Shown one piece after another: positions 22,195 through 32,400 of a stretch of DNA of 64,000 bases (positions within the stretch are counted from its first letter, which is position 1; each line of letters begins with the position of its first letter). The notes under the pieces are model-generated. The model did no database searches and had not been told where the DNA came from. It saw nothing but the letters and a program-made list of their open reading frames with translations. The stretch comes from Candidatus Zixiibacteriota bacterium (lineage in GTDB: Bacteria > Zixibacteria > MSB-5A5 > GN15 > FEB-12). The stretch covers positions 530,069 through 594,068 of the forward strand of contig DAOSXA010000001.1 in assembly GCA_035380245.1 (NCBI GenBank). The letters run 5' to 3'. Made by a program: the position numbers and the translations under genes.

Positions 22195-23226
22195 TTGAAG
22201 AGAGCAATTAATGTAACGATTTGTCTATCGGTGGTAGTGGTGTGTCTGGTATTACCTGGCTGTGGTGACCAGAGTACTAGCCCGATCATATTGCCTCCGG
22301 TTTTCGGAGATTACGTTCATTTCGATACCGTCTCGATTATGAATGTCTATCCGACAGTGTTGGAACCGTACATTGACGGGGACATAATTGTCGGCGAGCC
22401 GTTCACCGATGTGAACGGCAACGGAGAATATGACGACGGCATTGACGGTTTCATCATGAGTGTGGGCGACGATAACCAGGACCTGAACCATGACGGTCGC
22501 TGTAACTCCTGGAACAACACCGAGCCCTATCAATGGAATCCGCTAATCCCGTGGGAGGATCTGAATGCGGACGGCGAGTTCACCTTGCCCAACAGCCAGG
22601 CGGATTCCGGCGAATGGTTCGGTGACGCCAACGGCAACGGTCTGCTGGACCACGAAAGCGGCATGCAACTGACCTGCTGTCGCGCTTCGGTGGAACAGAG
22701 CGGGACTACCTACTACTGGTACTACCGCGACTCGATATTCGAGCATACGACCGACTCCGGCTTCTACTACTGCCTTCCGGAACGAAGCGATCTGACCTGG
22801 GACTATTTGACGGATTCCCCTCGCAAGGTGAGTCATTTTTCATTCACTTTGAACGACTCAGGTCTGTTATACAACTTCAGCGACCAGAGCATCTTTTTGC
22901 TGGATACAGGTGAGATCAAGCAATCGACAAAGTTGTTCTCAATGGTGGAGTACGGCTGGCCTGACACTCTTTGGCAGACTGTTTCTATTGGAGACACAAC
23001 AACCCTGAACGGTGTTTTTTACGTAAATCTGCTTTCTATAAGATTCACCTGGGATCATCCGGACAGCATTGCCGCCGGGACGTCAAATCCAAGCCGATTT
23101 TACTTCCTGTTCGACCTTTACCTTGGTCTGATAGACTTCGTCGCCCCAATGGAGGGCATCAATGTCCCGGAGCATCGTCAATTCGACCTGCGGTTGTGGA
23201 ATACTCGTCATTCGATGACACGATAG
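22195..23226 (+). CDS. Lipoprotein with repeated DxNxDG calcium-type loops
   Basis: From the TTG at 22195 (GGAGGAATCTC leader) the product is 343 residues with a lipoprotein signal ending LVLPGC. The sequence then shows four Asp-rich loops of the calcium-binding type: DVNGNGEYDDG, DLNHDGRCNSW, DLNADGEFTL and DANGNGLLDHE (about residues 60-155), separated by similar distances. The rest has Trp/Tyr-rich beta strands (YYWYYRDSIFEH, FYFLFDLYLGLIDFV). Calcium-dependent stability in the outer membrane is a reasonable guess; no enzyme motif is visible. The promoter at 22132-22160 lies inside the upstream extension, supporting this start; ATG codons at 22177 and 22180 are alternatives. Converges with mfd at 23226/23228. 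Confidence 0.65.
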   Translation: MKRAINVTICLSVVVVCLVLPGCGDQSTSPIILPPVFGDYVHFDTVSIMNVYPTVLEPYIDGDIIVGEPFTDVNGNGEYDDGIDGFIMSVGDDNQDLNHDGRCNSWNNTEPYQWNPLIPWEDLNADGEFTLPNSQADSGEWFGDANGNGLLDHESGMQLTCCRASVEQSGTTYYWYYRDSIFEHTTDSGFYYCLPERSDLTWDYLTDSPRKVSHFSFTLNDSGLLYNFSDQSIFLLDTGEIKQSTKLFSMVEYGWPDTLWQTVSIGDTTTLNGVFYVNLLSIRFTWDHPDSIAAGTSNPSRFYFLFDLYLGLIDFVAPMEGINVPEHRQFDLRLWNTRHSMTR

Positions 23227-23227
23227 C

Positions 23228-26200
23228 TCAGATTTTGCCGAGCACGCCTCGTAAATAAGACAGGCGCTGCTCGGCATTGACACTCGAAAGGTCAATCATT
23301 ACTTGCGGATGACCGATCAGCGAGAACTCCATCGGCTGGTCGGTGGCCTTCCGGAGGGCTTCCACTTCGCGCCGTTCGAGCTTGCGATCCGGTTTGAAAA
23401 ACAGATTGGCCATGCCCCGCTTCAGCTTGACCTTTTCCATTTCAAGAACGGCTGCTGAGACCTTGACCGCCGCAGCATCGAACAGGTTGTCAGCCGAACG
23501 AGGGAGTCTCCCGAAACGGTCGCGGACCTCATCGCGCAGCTTTTCGACGGCATCGAGGGTGGTGCAGTCGGCCAGGCGACGGTAGATATCTACTTTTTGA
23601 TGGCGGTCGTTGATATACCGGTCGCTCAGGTGCAACTCGGCGTCCAACTCCATCTTGACCTCGGGCAACCGATGGATCTGTTTCCCCTGAACCTCGGCAA
23701 TCGCCTCTTCGAGCAGGCGGGTATACATATCGTAACCGATTTCCTCAATAAAACCGGATTGCCTCGCACCGAGGATCGTTCCCGCGCCGCGAATTTCCAG
23801 ATCGCGCATGGCCAGGGCAAAGCCCGAGCCCAGATCGGAATGGGCTTCGAGCGCCCGCAACCGTTTGACGGCATCGGCCGACATCAGCCGTGTCGGCGGA
23901 CTCAACAGGTAGGCATAGGCCCGCCGGGCCGAACGACCGACCCGACCGCGAATTTGATAAAGCTGAGCCAGCCCGAACCGGTCGGCACGGTTGATAATGA
24001 TCGTGTTGGCCGAGGGGATGTCCAGCCCGGACTCGATGATCGAGGTGCATAACAAAACGTTGTAGCGGCCGGACATGAACGCCAGCATGATTCCTTCGAG
24101 CGATTTTTCGTGCATCTGACCATGAGCGATCCCGATTTCGGCCTGCGGCACCACTTTCTTGAGATAGCGATACATCGCCTCGATTGTCTGTACCCGGTTG
24201 TGGACAAAAAACACCTGCCCGCCGCGGTCGATCTCACGCAGTACGGCCGTCGCAATAATAGCCGGATCGAACTCTACCACCTCGGTCGAAATCGGCAGAC
24301 GATCCTTGGGTGAGGTGGTAATGAGGCTCATGTCGCGCGCACCCATCAAAGCCATTTGCAGCGTGCGCGGGATCGGCGTGGCCGTCATGCTGATCGTGTC
24401 CACGGAGGCTTTGAGCTGACGCAGTTTCTCCTTATGACGGACGCCGAAACGGTGTTCCTCATCGACAATAAGCAGTCCCAAATCCTTGAAAAACACATCC
24501 TTCGAAAAAAGACGATGGGTGCCGATCACCAGATCGACTTTTCCCTCGGCCAGTTCGTCCACGATCTCGAGTTGCTCTTTGCGCGTCTTGAACCGGGAGA
24601 GCATCTCCACCCGCACCGGAAATTCATGCAGCCGCTCCGAAAATGTCTGGAAATGCTGCTGGGCTAAAATCGTGGTGGGGACCAGCACCGCTACCTGTTT
24701 ACCCTGCTCGACTGCTTTGAATGCCGCTCGCACCGCCACTTCGGTTTTACCGTAGCCGACATCACCGCAGATCAGGCGATCCATCGGTTTGTCCTCGGCC
24801 ATATCGCGTTTGACGTCGTTGATCGCTTTCATCTGGTCGGGAGTTTCATCGTAAGGGAACGAGGTCTCGAGCTGTTTGAGCCAGACTGTATCCGGACCGA
24901 AATTGTAACCCGCCTGCGCCCGCCGTTCGGCGTAGAGTTTGATCAGGTCGGCCGCCATGTCGGCAATCGCCTTCTTGGTCTTTTTCTTGAGTTTCTCCCA
25001 GGCGGGACCTCCGAGCCGGGTCAGCGCCGGGGCGGAATCTTTACCGGAGTATTTTGAAACGCGGTTGAATTCCTCGATCGGGACGTACAGCTTGTCTTTC
25101 TCGGCGTATTGAAGCAACAGGCAGTCGCGGTTTTTCTGATCGACCGTAATCGTTTTTAATCCGAGATAACGGGCAATACCGTATTCGGTGTGAACCACGA
25201 AATCACCGGGGTTGAGGTTGGCATAGTCGGAAATCGCTACGCCTTCTTTGAACTTCTTACGCCGTATTCGCCGATGATAACGACTGAAAATCTCATGGTC
25301 GGTCAGGACGGCATAGCCGTCGCGGCGGTTAACGAACCCGCCGTGCAGGTTGATTACATCCAACGGCGGATCAAAATCGAGCCCGGATTTGTCGGCGATT
25401 AACTCCGCCAGTCGGGCGGCCTGACCTTCGGTATCGGTCGCCACGAAATAAGTCAGTCCCAACGCCTCGAACTCGCGGACCGTTTCGCCCAGCAGGTCCA
25501 GGCGCGAACCGAGAGAGGGATGCGACTGGCAGCCGAAGTCGATAATGTCGGCGCGGCCGCCTCGAAACGGCACCTGGTCAATTCGTTTCGAGTGCGCCAG
25601 TCCGGTGAATAGAATTTCAGGGGGAGTGTAGTATTCCTCAGGATTCGGGAGACGACTCAGTCGGCCGGTTAAACGCTTGCGCAACGTTTCCGCCTCGTCC
25701 ATGACTACTTCAGCGGCGGTGCGAAGATTCCCTTCCGCCTGGAAATATATCAGACAATTGTCGGGCAAATAATCGGTCAGGCGACCGCTTTTCATACCAA
25801 ATAATATCGAGAGCCATTCCAAACCCGGCAGCTCGGGATCGTTGAGGTAGCGTAAACGGATAAAATCGCCGTCTTCCTGCGGGAGGCGTTCGAGATAATT
25901 TTCGAGAGTGTCCTGAGTAATCGGGATTTCACGTTTAGGTAAAAGGCTGACTTCGTCAATCCGGCCGGTAGTACGCTGGGTAGCGACATCGAACTCACGG
26001 ATTGTATCCACCTCGTCGCCGAATAACTCGACTCGGATCGGGCTTTCCGCGCCCGGCGTAAACAAGTCGATCAATCCACCGCGAACTGCAAAATCACCCA
26101 CTTCCTCGACGATCGGAACACGACGATAACCGAGTTGCACCAATCGGTCAATCAGATCATCCAGATCGATCTCCGCTCCGCGTCGGAAACTGACCTGACT

Positions 26201-26647
26201 GGAACGAAGGAAGTCGATATCAATCGTCGGTTCCATCAATGACCGCACCGAACAGACTGTCACGGGCAGATGGCCGGACACCAAGGTCGACAGTGTGGAA
26301 ATACGGCGTCCCAGGATTTCGCCCACCGGAGCGCGGAAGTCATAAGGAAGAATCTGCCGGGCCGGGAAATGCCCCACCTGGTTTTCACCCATCAGAGCCG
26401 CGAGGTCATCGTAAAGATGACTGGCTTCATCGGGACCTTCGGTCACTACCAGGATCGGTCTTGTGAGGGTATTGTACAGGCTGCTGATCAGCAATGAAGG
26501 GGTGGAGCCGGCCAGTCCCGTAACCGTGACGCAATCGGGAACGTCGGTCCTGATGCGCTCTATCAACTTTAAGAACCTGTCGGAACCGGTAAAACGTGCG
26601 GCAACAGCATCAATACGCCGGTTTTCTTTAACCGCTATGGCTTTCAT
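23228..26647 (-). CDS. mfd: Transcription-repair coupling factor Mfd
   Basis: At 1139 residues this is full length for Mfd. The N-terminal UvrB-like modules (about 1-460) precede the RNA-polymerase-interacting CarD-like domain (LNPGDFVVHTEYGIARYLGL, about 480-560), then the superfamily-2 translocase with Walker A GDVGYGKTEVA (about 625), VDEEHRFGV (DEEH box, about 730) and the motif VI region HGQM...STSIIESGLDIP / QIRGRVGRS. The C-terminal TRCF domain ends at about 1100. Mfd removes RNA polymerase stalled at DNA lesions and recruits UvrA. The gene is monocistronic with its own promoter at 26737-26764. Confidence 0.97.
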   Translation of the reverse strand: MKAIAVKENRRIDAVAARFTGSDRFLKLIERIRTDVPDCVTVTGLAGSTPSLLISSLYNTLTRPILVVTEGPDEASHLYDDLAALMGENQVGHFPARQILPYDFRAPVGEILGRRISTLSTLVSGHLPVTVCSVRSLMEPTIDIDFLRSSQVSFRRGAEIDLDDLIDRLVQLGYRRVPIVEEVGDFAVRGGLIDLFTPGAESPIRVELFGDEVDTIREFDVATQRTTGRIDEVSLLPKREIPITQDTLENYLERLPQEDGDFIRLRYLNDPELPGLEWLSILFGMKSGRLTDYLPDNCLIYFQAEGNLRTAAEVVMDEAETLRKRLTGRLSRLPNPEEYYTPPEILFTGLAHSKRIDQVPFRGGRADIIDFGCQSHPSLGSRLDLLGETVREFEALGLTYFVATDTEGQAARLAELIADKSGLDFDPPLDVINLHGGFVNRRDGYAVLTDHEIFSRYHRRIRRKKFKEGVAISDYANLNPGDFVVHTEYGIARYLGLKTITVDQKNRDCLLLQYAEKDKLYVPIEEFNRVSKYSGKDSAPALTRLGGPAWEKLKKKTKKAIADMAADLIKLYAERRAQAGYNFGPDTVWLKQLETSFPYDETPDQMKAINDVKRDMAEDKPMDRLICGDVGYGKTEVAVRAAFKAVEQGKQVAVLVPTTILAQQHFQTFSERLHEFPVRVEMLSRFKTRKEQLEIVDELAEGKVDLVIGTHRLFSKDVFFKDLGLLIVDEEHRFGVRHKEKLRQLKASVDTISMTATPIPRTLQMALMGARDMSLITTSPKDRLPISTEVVEFDPAIIATAVLREIDRGGQVFFVHNRVQTIEAMYRYLKKVVPQAEIGIAHGQMHEKSLEGIMLAFMSGRYNVLLCTSIIESGLDIPSANTIIINRADRFGLAQLYQIRGRVGRSARRAYAYLLSPPTRLMSADAVKRLRALEAHSDLGSGFALAMRDLEIRGAGTILGARQSGFIEEIGYDMYTRLLEEAIAEVQGKQIHRLPEVKMELDAELHLSDRYINDRHQKVDIYRRLADCTTLDAVEKLRDEVRDRFGRLPRSADNLFDAAAVKVSAAVLEMEKVKLKRGMANLFFKPDRKLERREVEALRKATDQPMEFSLIGHPQVMIDLSSVNAEQRLSYLRGVLGKI

Positions 26648-26682
26648 GAATCTCTTCTTCCTTCCAAACTACCGAACAGCAC

Positions 26683-26711
26683 AAAAGCCCCGATCGGGAT
26701 CCGACCGGGGG
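26683..26711 (-). terminator. Terminator after motB
   Basis: On the minus strand CCCCGGTCGG and CCGATCGGGG form a stem followed by CTTTTG; it lies between motB and the mfd start. Confidence 0.55.
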
Positions 26712-26736
26712 GTGTTTGTCTTTTTCGTTCGTCGCC

Positions 26737-26764
26737 AATATAGGCGAAAGCGGTTTAAAATCAA
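26737..26764 (-). promoter_or_regulatory. Sigma-70-type promoter of mfd
   Basis: On the minus strand TTGATT, 16 bp, TATATT, about 90 bp upstream of mfd; it overlaps the space before the motB terminator. Confidence 0.6.
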
Positions 26765-26812
26765 GGTATCAATAAGCCGAATCTCCGTCGGCTATAAAAA
26801 ATAGTCTTCGAG

Positions 26813-27667
26813 CTATTGGAGTTCCATCATGAGGTCAGAGCCAACCTCGAGTTCGTCATAACGAGACTCCGTCCAATGATATAACACAATAATGGTAACG
26901 CGCCGATTTCGGGCATCGTTAGGATTGTCCTTGATCATCGGGACTTCATCGGCATAGCCGCGCACCTGTCGCACCTGGCCTTTGTAAAGGCCGGAGACCT
27001 CCATCAACGCCCGGGCTGAATTGGCGCGGTCGGCGCTCAGTTCCCAATTGGTGTAGATTCCATCGCCGCCGTAGGAGGCATCGGTATGCCCCTCGATAAC
27101 CAGTCGGTTGGGAAGCCGACCCAACTCACGAGCAATGGTGATAAGAATAATGGCTGACTTCTGTAGCAACTTAGCCGAGCCGGGTTCGAAGAAAGCGGGA
27201 GAATCCTCGGATTCATTCAGAATAATGCGCAAGCCCTCAGTGGTGAGCTGGAAGCGGATATTGTCACGTAACCGCTTGAAGGCCTCCTGCTTGCGGAGTT
27301 CGTCCATAATTTTCTGAGCCGCCTGAGCCATTTCCTGTTTTTCCAGTTCTGTCGGTCCGCCTCCGCCTGAACGATCCGGGGCTTTTTGTTGCAAACCCGA
27401 AGTGGGGCCATCCGTCGGCAGGACCGAACGCCCGCCTTTTAGCATACCGGCGCCTCCCTGTTCCTGGAATTTGCCGGGGTCACGGAAATAACCGGCAACG
27501 GCGTCTCGGACTTCCTGTTTCTGGCCAACCAGCCACATTACCAGAAAGAAGGCCATGAGCGAGGTCATGAAGTCGGCAAAAGCTACCTTCCAGGAACCGC
27601 CGTGATGACCGCCGTGGCCGCCCTTCTTGCGTTTTATGATAATTGGTTGTTGTTCGGTTTCGCTCAC
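26813..27667 (-). CDS. motB: Flagellar stator protein MotB
   Basis: The 284-residue protein has an N-terminal KAFADFMTSLMAFFLVMWLVGQ-type helix (about 27-50, with the proton-carrying Asp in FADF), a linker with Pro/Gly-rich segments, and a C-terminal OmpA-like peptidoglycan-binding domain (about 150-270; VIEGHTDAS, NWELSADRANSARALM, NDARNRRVTIIVLY). With MotA it forms the proton-driven stator. Start 5 bp after motA stop, so they form one operon. No other flagellar genes are in the window. Confidence 0.93.
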   Translation of the reverse strand: MSETEQQPIIIKRKKGGHGGHHGGSWKVAFADFMTSLMAFFLVMWLVGQKQEVRDAVAGYFRDPGKFQEQGGAGMLKGGRSVLPTDGPTSGLQQKAPDRSGGGGPTELEKQEMAQAAQKIMDELRKQEAFKRLRDNIRFQLTTEGLRIILNESEDSPAFFEPGSAKLLQKSAIILITIARELGRLPNRLVIEGHTDASYGGDGIYTNWELSADRANSARALMEVSGLYKGQVRQVRGYADEVPMIKDNPNDARNRRVTIIVLYHWTESRYDELEVGSDLMMELQ

Positions 27668-27672
27668 CTGAC

Positions 27673-28530
27673 CTACCTCTTCTTGGCAGCATTACAGGCG
27701 GACTCAAGTTCGAGGAAGTCCGGTCGGACATCCATAAAAAGAGCACGACGAGCGAATTCGACTGCGATCACACCGGCGACACCTTTATTGAAGGCCAGCA
27801 GGGCATGTTTCATACAGGTCAGATACTGGCGGTTCTCGAACACCCGGTGTTTCATCGAAGCCGCCAGGGGGCCGACGAAGCCATAACACATCAGAATGCC
27901 GAGGAACGTCCCGACCAGAGCCGAGGCTACCGAATGGCCGATCTCCGACGGCGGACCGTCGAGCTTGGCCATTGTAATAACGATACCCAATACCGCCGCC
28001 ACGATTCCAAGGCCGGGCAGCGAGTCGGATACAGCGTTGAGCGAATCCGGCGGTTGCATTTCTTCTTCATGACAGGCTTCGATATCGGAGTCCATCAGGT
28101 CTTCCAGATCGTGTGGCTGGACCGCACCGGAGATAATAACCCGCATGGTATCGGCGAAAAATGCCAGAGCATGGTGATTTTTTAGAAACTTGGGATAGCG
28201 CTGAAATATCTCGGATTCTTCGGGATGCTCGATATGGCTTTCGAGACCGACCAGTCCGTCGCGGCGGGCAACATTGAATACTTCGAACATCATAACCAGC
28301 AGGTCAAGGTAATCCTGCTTTTTCATTCCTCCCCCCATGACGCCCTTAATCTGTCCGACCATGGCTTTTACGGTTGGCAACGGGGTGGAAATCAGGAGTG
28401 AGCCCAGCGCCGCACCACCGATGATCAAAACTTCATTCGGCTGATTGAGAGCCATGATCTGGCCGCCGTGCCAGACGAAACCACCCAAAACGCACCCGAT
28501 TACAATTGCTGCGCCGATGAATATAAACAT
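27673..28530 (-). CDS. motA: Flagellar stator protein MotA
   Basis: At 285 residues this is the length of the long (E. coli-like) MotA. Helix 1-2 (FIFIGAAIVIGCVLGGF, LIIGGAALGSLLI) precedes the cytoplasmic loop, and GLESHIEHPEESEIF carries the charged residues that contact the rotor. The conserved PDSLNAVSDSLPGLGIVAAVLGIVITM (helix 3) and GILMCYGFVGPLAA (helix 4) follow. Residues point to proton-coupled rather than sodium-coupled stators, by family resemblance. Upstream gene of the motAB operon. Confidence 0.93.
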   Translation of the reverse strand: MFIFIGAAIVIGCVLGGFVWHGGQIMALNQPNEVLIIGGAALGSLLISTPLPTVKAMVGQIKGVMGGGMKKQDYLDLLVMMFEVFNVARRDGLVGLESHIEHPEESEIFQRYPKFLKNHHALAFFADTMRVIISGAVQPHDLEDLMDSDIEACHEEEMQPPDSLNAVSDSLPGLGIVAAVLGIVITMAKLDGPPSEIGHSVASALVGTFLGILMCYGFVGPLAASMKHRVFENRQYLTCMKHALLAFNKGVAGVIAVEFARRALFMDVRPDFLELESACNAAKKR

Positions 28531-28652
28531 AGTCTTTTATCCGCTATTTCCCAAGAATGTTTACAAAACCGTTATCAATGTATAAATCGGCAATTTGCGA
28601 CCTTTCTGAAGGGTTCGATAGACGAAGGATCATCCGGATCGAACCGGCCGGA

Positions 28653-29405
28653 TCAGAGAGATGACTGAGCCGCTGGTCTAGTTCTCAAACAGGGCATTAT
28701 TACCCTGATTATCTCGTCGCGGTTGAACGGCTTAGTCAGATATCCCGCTGCCCCGAGCGCGGCTGCCTTTTCAGCGGTGAATTGGCTGGTATTACCGGTC
28801 ATCAAAACCACCGGCATCGACTCATTAACCTTTTTAATTTCCATGAGGAGGTCCTCGCCCGACATCGGTTCCATAAAAATGTCGGTCAACACCAGGCATA
28901 TCCGCTTATTGGATTTGAGCATATCCAACGCTTCCGGTCCGGATTCAACGCCGACAGCGTAATATCCTTCCCGATGGAGAATTTGCAGGAGCAGGTTTCT
29001 GACGATCTTTTCATTTTCCACGACCAACACCCCGCTGCGGAGACCTTGCTCAATTTTCTTCAGTTTATCTCCAAGCGCAACGACATCAAACGGCTTGGCA
29101 ATAAAATCCGTGGCTCCCAGGTGTAGTCCTTGTAAAACGGTCTTTGAATCCGTTGACGCGGTGGTGAGAACCACTGGAATATGATTCAGGCGCGGTTCAT
29201 CTTTAATGCGCTGAATCAACTGCAGGCCGTCGACCCCCGGCATGATAATGTCTGAGATAACCAGGTCGATATCATCGCTCGTGGACAATAAGCGATATGC
29301 CTCCAAACCCGATGTCGCCAGCAGGACTTCATGGTTCCCCTGGTTCAGCGCATTGGTCAGGACCTTCGCTGAAATTGGTTCGTCTTCGACTAATAGTATC
29401 TTCAC
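28653..29405 (-). CDS. Tandem-receiver response regulator (two REC domains, no output domain)
   Basis: The 250-residue protein has two receiver domains in series. The first (about 1-120) has LLVEDEP, the phospho-acceptor in LVISDIIMPG, LTTAST and the Lys in IAKPFD; the second (about 126-240) has VLVVENEK, VLTDIFMEP, LMTGNT and LTKPFN. No DNA-binding or enzymatic output is present. It overlaps the start region of the giant kinase by 4 bp (29402-29405), so the two are co-translated. The protein probably relays phosphate from that kinase. Confidence 0.85.
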   Translation of the reverse strand: MKILLVEDEPISAKVLTNALNQGNHEVLLATSGLEAYRLLSTSDDIDLVISDIIMPGVDGLQLIQRIKDEPRLNHIPVVLTTASTDSKTVLQGLHLGATDFIAKPFDVVALGDKLKKIEQGLRSGVLVVENEKIVRNLLLQILHREGYYAVGVESGPEALDMLKSNKRICLVLTDIFMEPMSGEDLLMEIKKVNESMPVVLMTGNTSQFTAEKAAALGAAGYLTKPFNRDEIIRVIMPCLRTRPAAQSSL

Positions 29406-32400
29406 GACACACTCGTTTTTTCGGTGGTTACATGGATAGTGATCTTCTTCACCAGACGTTCAATTCGTTTCATCGATTCATCCATAGTCAGGGTATCGTC
29501 GTCCATGACCGCTTTTCGGAGATTTTCAGTCAATTCCGACAGATCGTAAAAACCGATCTCATTAGCCTCATCACCCAAAGTACTGATCAGGGCATAGAGC
29601 CTTTCGTTTTCATCCGAAGACAACTCCCGTTCGATTTCCGCCAGATATTCCCGGGCTTTACGAGTAAAAGTCCCGATTAGTTCATAGGCGATATGATAAT
29701 CACCCCGGGCTTGTTCGAGTAAAAAGCTCTCATCGAATCCTGATGGTAGATTCATTTCTTGTTCAGGGGACAACCAACCCGGTTGAATCATACGTTTTAC
29801 CAATGAAATCAATGCTGCCGGTTCATACGGTTTTGTCAAAGTTTCATCGATCGCTTGCGACAACCATTGCGGAAGCTCCATTCGGTCTATTCCCGGGGCA
29901 GCAATGACGAGCATTGGATGATGCTCTTCACCTGCGGCATCTCGGACAACTTCAATCGATTCGGGACCGGTTGCCCGGGCCAGATCAATATCGAGTATGA
30001 CCAGATCGACAGTCTCATCAGAGAGATGCTTCAGCCCGTCCGCTAACGATGATACCGCTGTGACATCGAACTTGTGACGAGTCAGAAGACCGGTAGCCGC
30101 CTTTCGATCGGCATCGTCTCGATCGATGATCAGAACTCGCCCCCATTCTATGTCAGTCTCATCCGCCGGTGGGGCCGTTGCCTGAGCGAGTTTGTCAAGG
30201 TCCAGTTCGAGCGGATGCCAGTCAACATCCTTGTGACACCAGCCGGCCACTTGTCGAACCAAATGATAAAGTTCACCCCGATGAAATTTACCTTGAAGGA
30301 CATTTTTCGTCTTCAGACCGGGGCGCGATTGATACTGCTTGTCATCGGTCAGCACAATAGTTCCGGAGAATTTAAGTAATCCATTAAGGAGACTATGAAT
30401 CTCAAGTTTGTCTGAATCGAACATAGCTTCATCAATCAACACAATATCCGAATCAACCGTTGACGTATTACCTTTTGATAGTTTGGCGTAATCACGTACA
30501 ACCGTGACACCCCAGGTTTGAAGGAGTCGCTCAAGACGCTTTATCGTTTCCACTTTTTCAGAAATGAGTTGTGCTGTTTGATGAGGCACGGTTTTATCGT
30601 CGAGCGATACTTCCGGCTTAATTTTCAAGAGCAGATCTGCCGTGAAGCTAACCCGTCCTCCTCTGGTTTGTTCCAACTCATCCCGGGGAGAGTCGTCCAC
30701 CCAGATTTCTCCCCCCAACAAGTTGACCAAACGGGCGGCAAGAGGTAATCCTACCCCGGTGAGCTGTTGAGCATATTTGGGTTCATTTTCAGTGAGTAAT
30801 TGAAAGACCGATCCTTTTTCACTGGGATGGAAACCTGATCCGGAATCGGTAATGCTGAACCGAATATGAGGACGCTTGCCCGGACAACACTCCCGAGCCA
30901 CTTCGATCATTACACTTCCATCATGAGCGTGATGAACGGCGTTATCCAAAAGGATTACCAGAACCTGCAGCAGTCGGTCGGGATCACCCATCACCGCCGT
31001 TGGCAATTCGCAGTCCATTCTTGCACTGACAGTGACATGGTGCTCTTTCATCTGCCGACGCATCGAGCGCACAGCTTGACGCAGGATTCCTTCCAAGGAG
31101 AATTCGATCGGTTCCAGTTGACTCCGACCGGAATCGGAACTGGTGATATCCAGCAGACCGGTCATCAACGTAACGAGACGTTCCGCCTGCTCTGAAATCG
31201 TCTCCACATATTCTGAGGCTTTTTCAGTGAGGTTGGTTTCGAGAACACGCTCAGCGAGACGAGACATCGCCTTCAGCGGTTTCCTTATTTTGTGACTCAA
31301 TCGCGCCAGCAGGAGGCTGCGACTTTTGAGTGTTTCCTCCGCCTGCCGGTTGGCTGCCCGCAGTTCGTCAATCAGGCCGGTAAGATGGACCGTATTGGCT
31401 TTTCTCAATTCATCGACGGATTGAAGCTCACGATTCGTCTGCTCCAGAGATGCTTCAGCCGTGACCTGTTCAGAGACATCAACCGCTACCAGCAGATATC
31501 CGCTGATCCGATGATCTGATACAGGCATTTGGCTGACTACGGCCTTGACTATAATGGCTTGTCCGTCTTTGCGGAAAAATCTCCAGCGACGCTCATGATA
31601 TCCGGATCCGGTAATACCGGCAAAAGGCGCCAGGGGATCATCGGCCGTAACATCACTCCCTTTAACCGACTTGATGAAATCAGCCAGTTCCTGGGGATCG
31701 TAGAACAAACAGGCCGTTTCATGACCGATCAACTGATCGGCATCATATCCCAACAGCCGTTCTGCGCCACGGTTGAAAAGGGTAATAACTCCTTGTTCAT
31801 CAACAGCAATGATGGCTACCTGGCGAGCGGAATCAAGAACCGCTTCAAGTTGAGACAGAGCCCTTGTCAGCTTTTCCTCGTTATGCTGTTGTTCAGTGAC
31901 ATCTACCATGACCCCGTCCCAGAGGACATCACCGTTGATTAAAGCTCTCGGTCGCGACAAACCACGCATGAATCGTTCTCGACCATCCACGATCACCCGG
32001 AAAGTCTCCTCCCAGACACTCAGATTCTCCGCCGATCGCTTGATAGTCGTTGTGATATGTTCGATGTCGTCTTCAGGGATTGAGTTCCGCACTAAATCGA
32101 AACAATCCATCAATTCGTTTGCCGACGTCCCGAATATATCCACCGCACCACGACTGACCCAGGGGAACGTCATGGTTCCGTCTCGTTGCAATTTGAACTG
32201 GTAGACCATGCCCGGGAAATTCGATACCAGCCGTTCGAAACGAATCTGACTCTCCCACAGCTCAGCCTCGACTTGTTTCTGCTCCGTTGTATCTTCAGCC
32301 AGTCCGACAAAACCGACCGGTGTGCCGGCATCATCGGTAAGCAACACCGAGGTCATGTGACAGGGGAATTCCGTACCGTCATTTCGCATGTGGCCGACGT

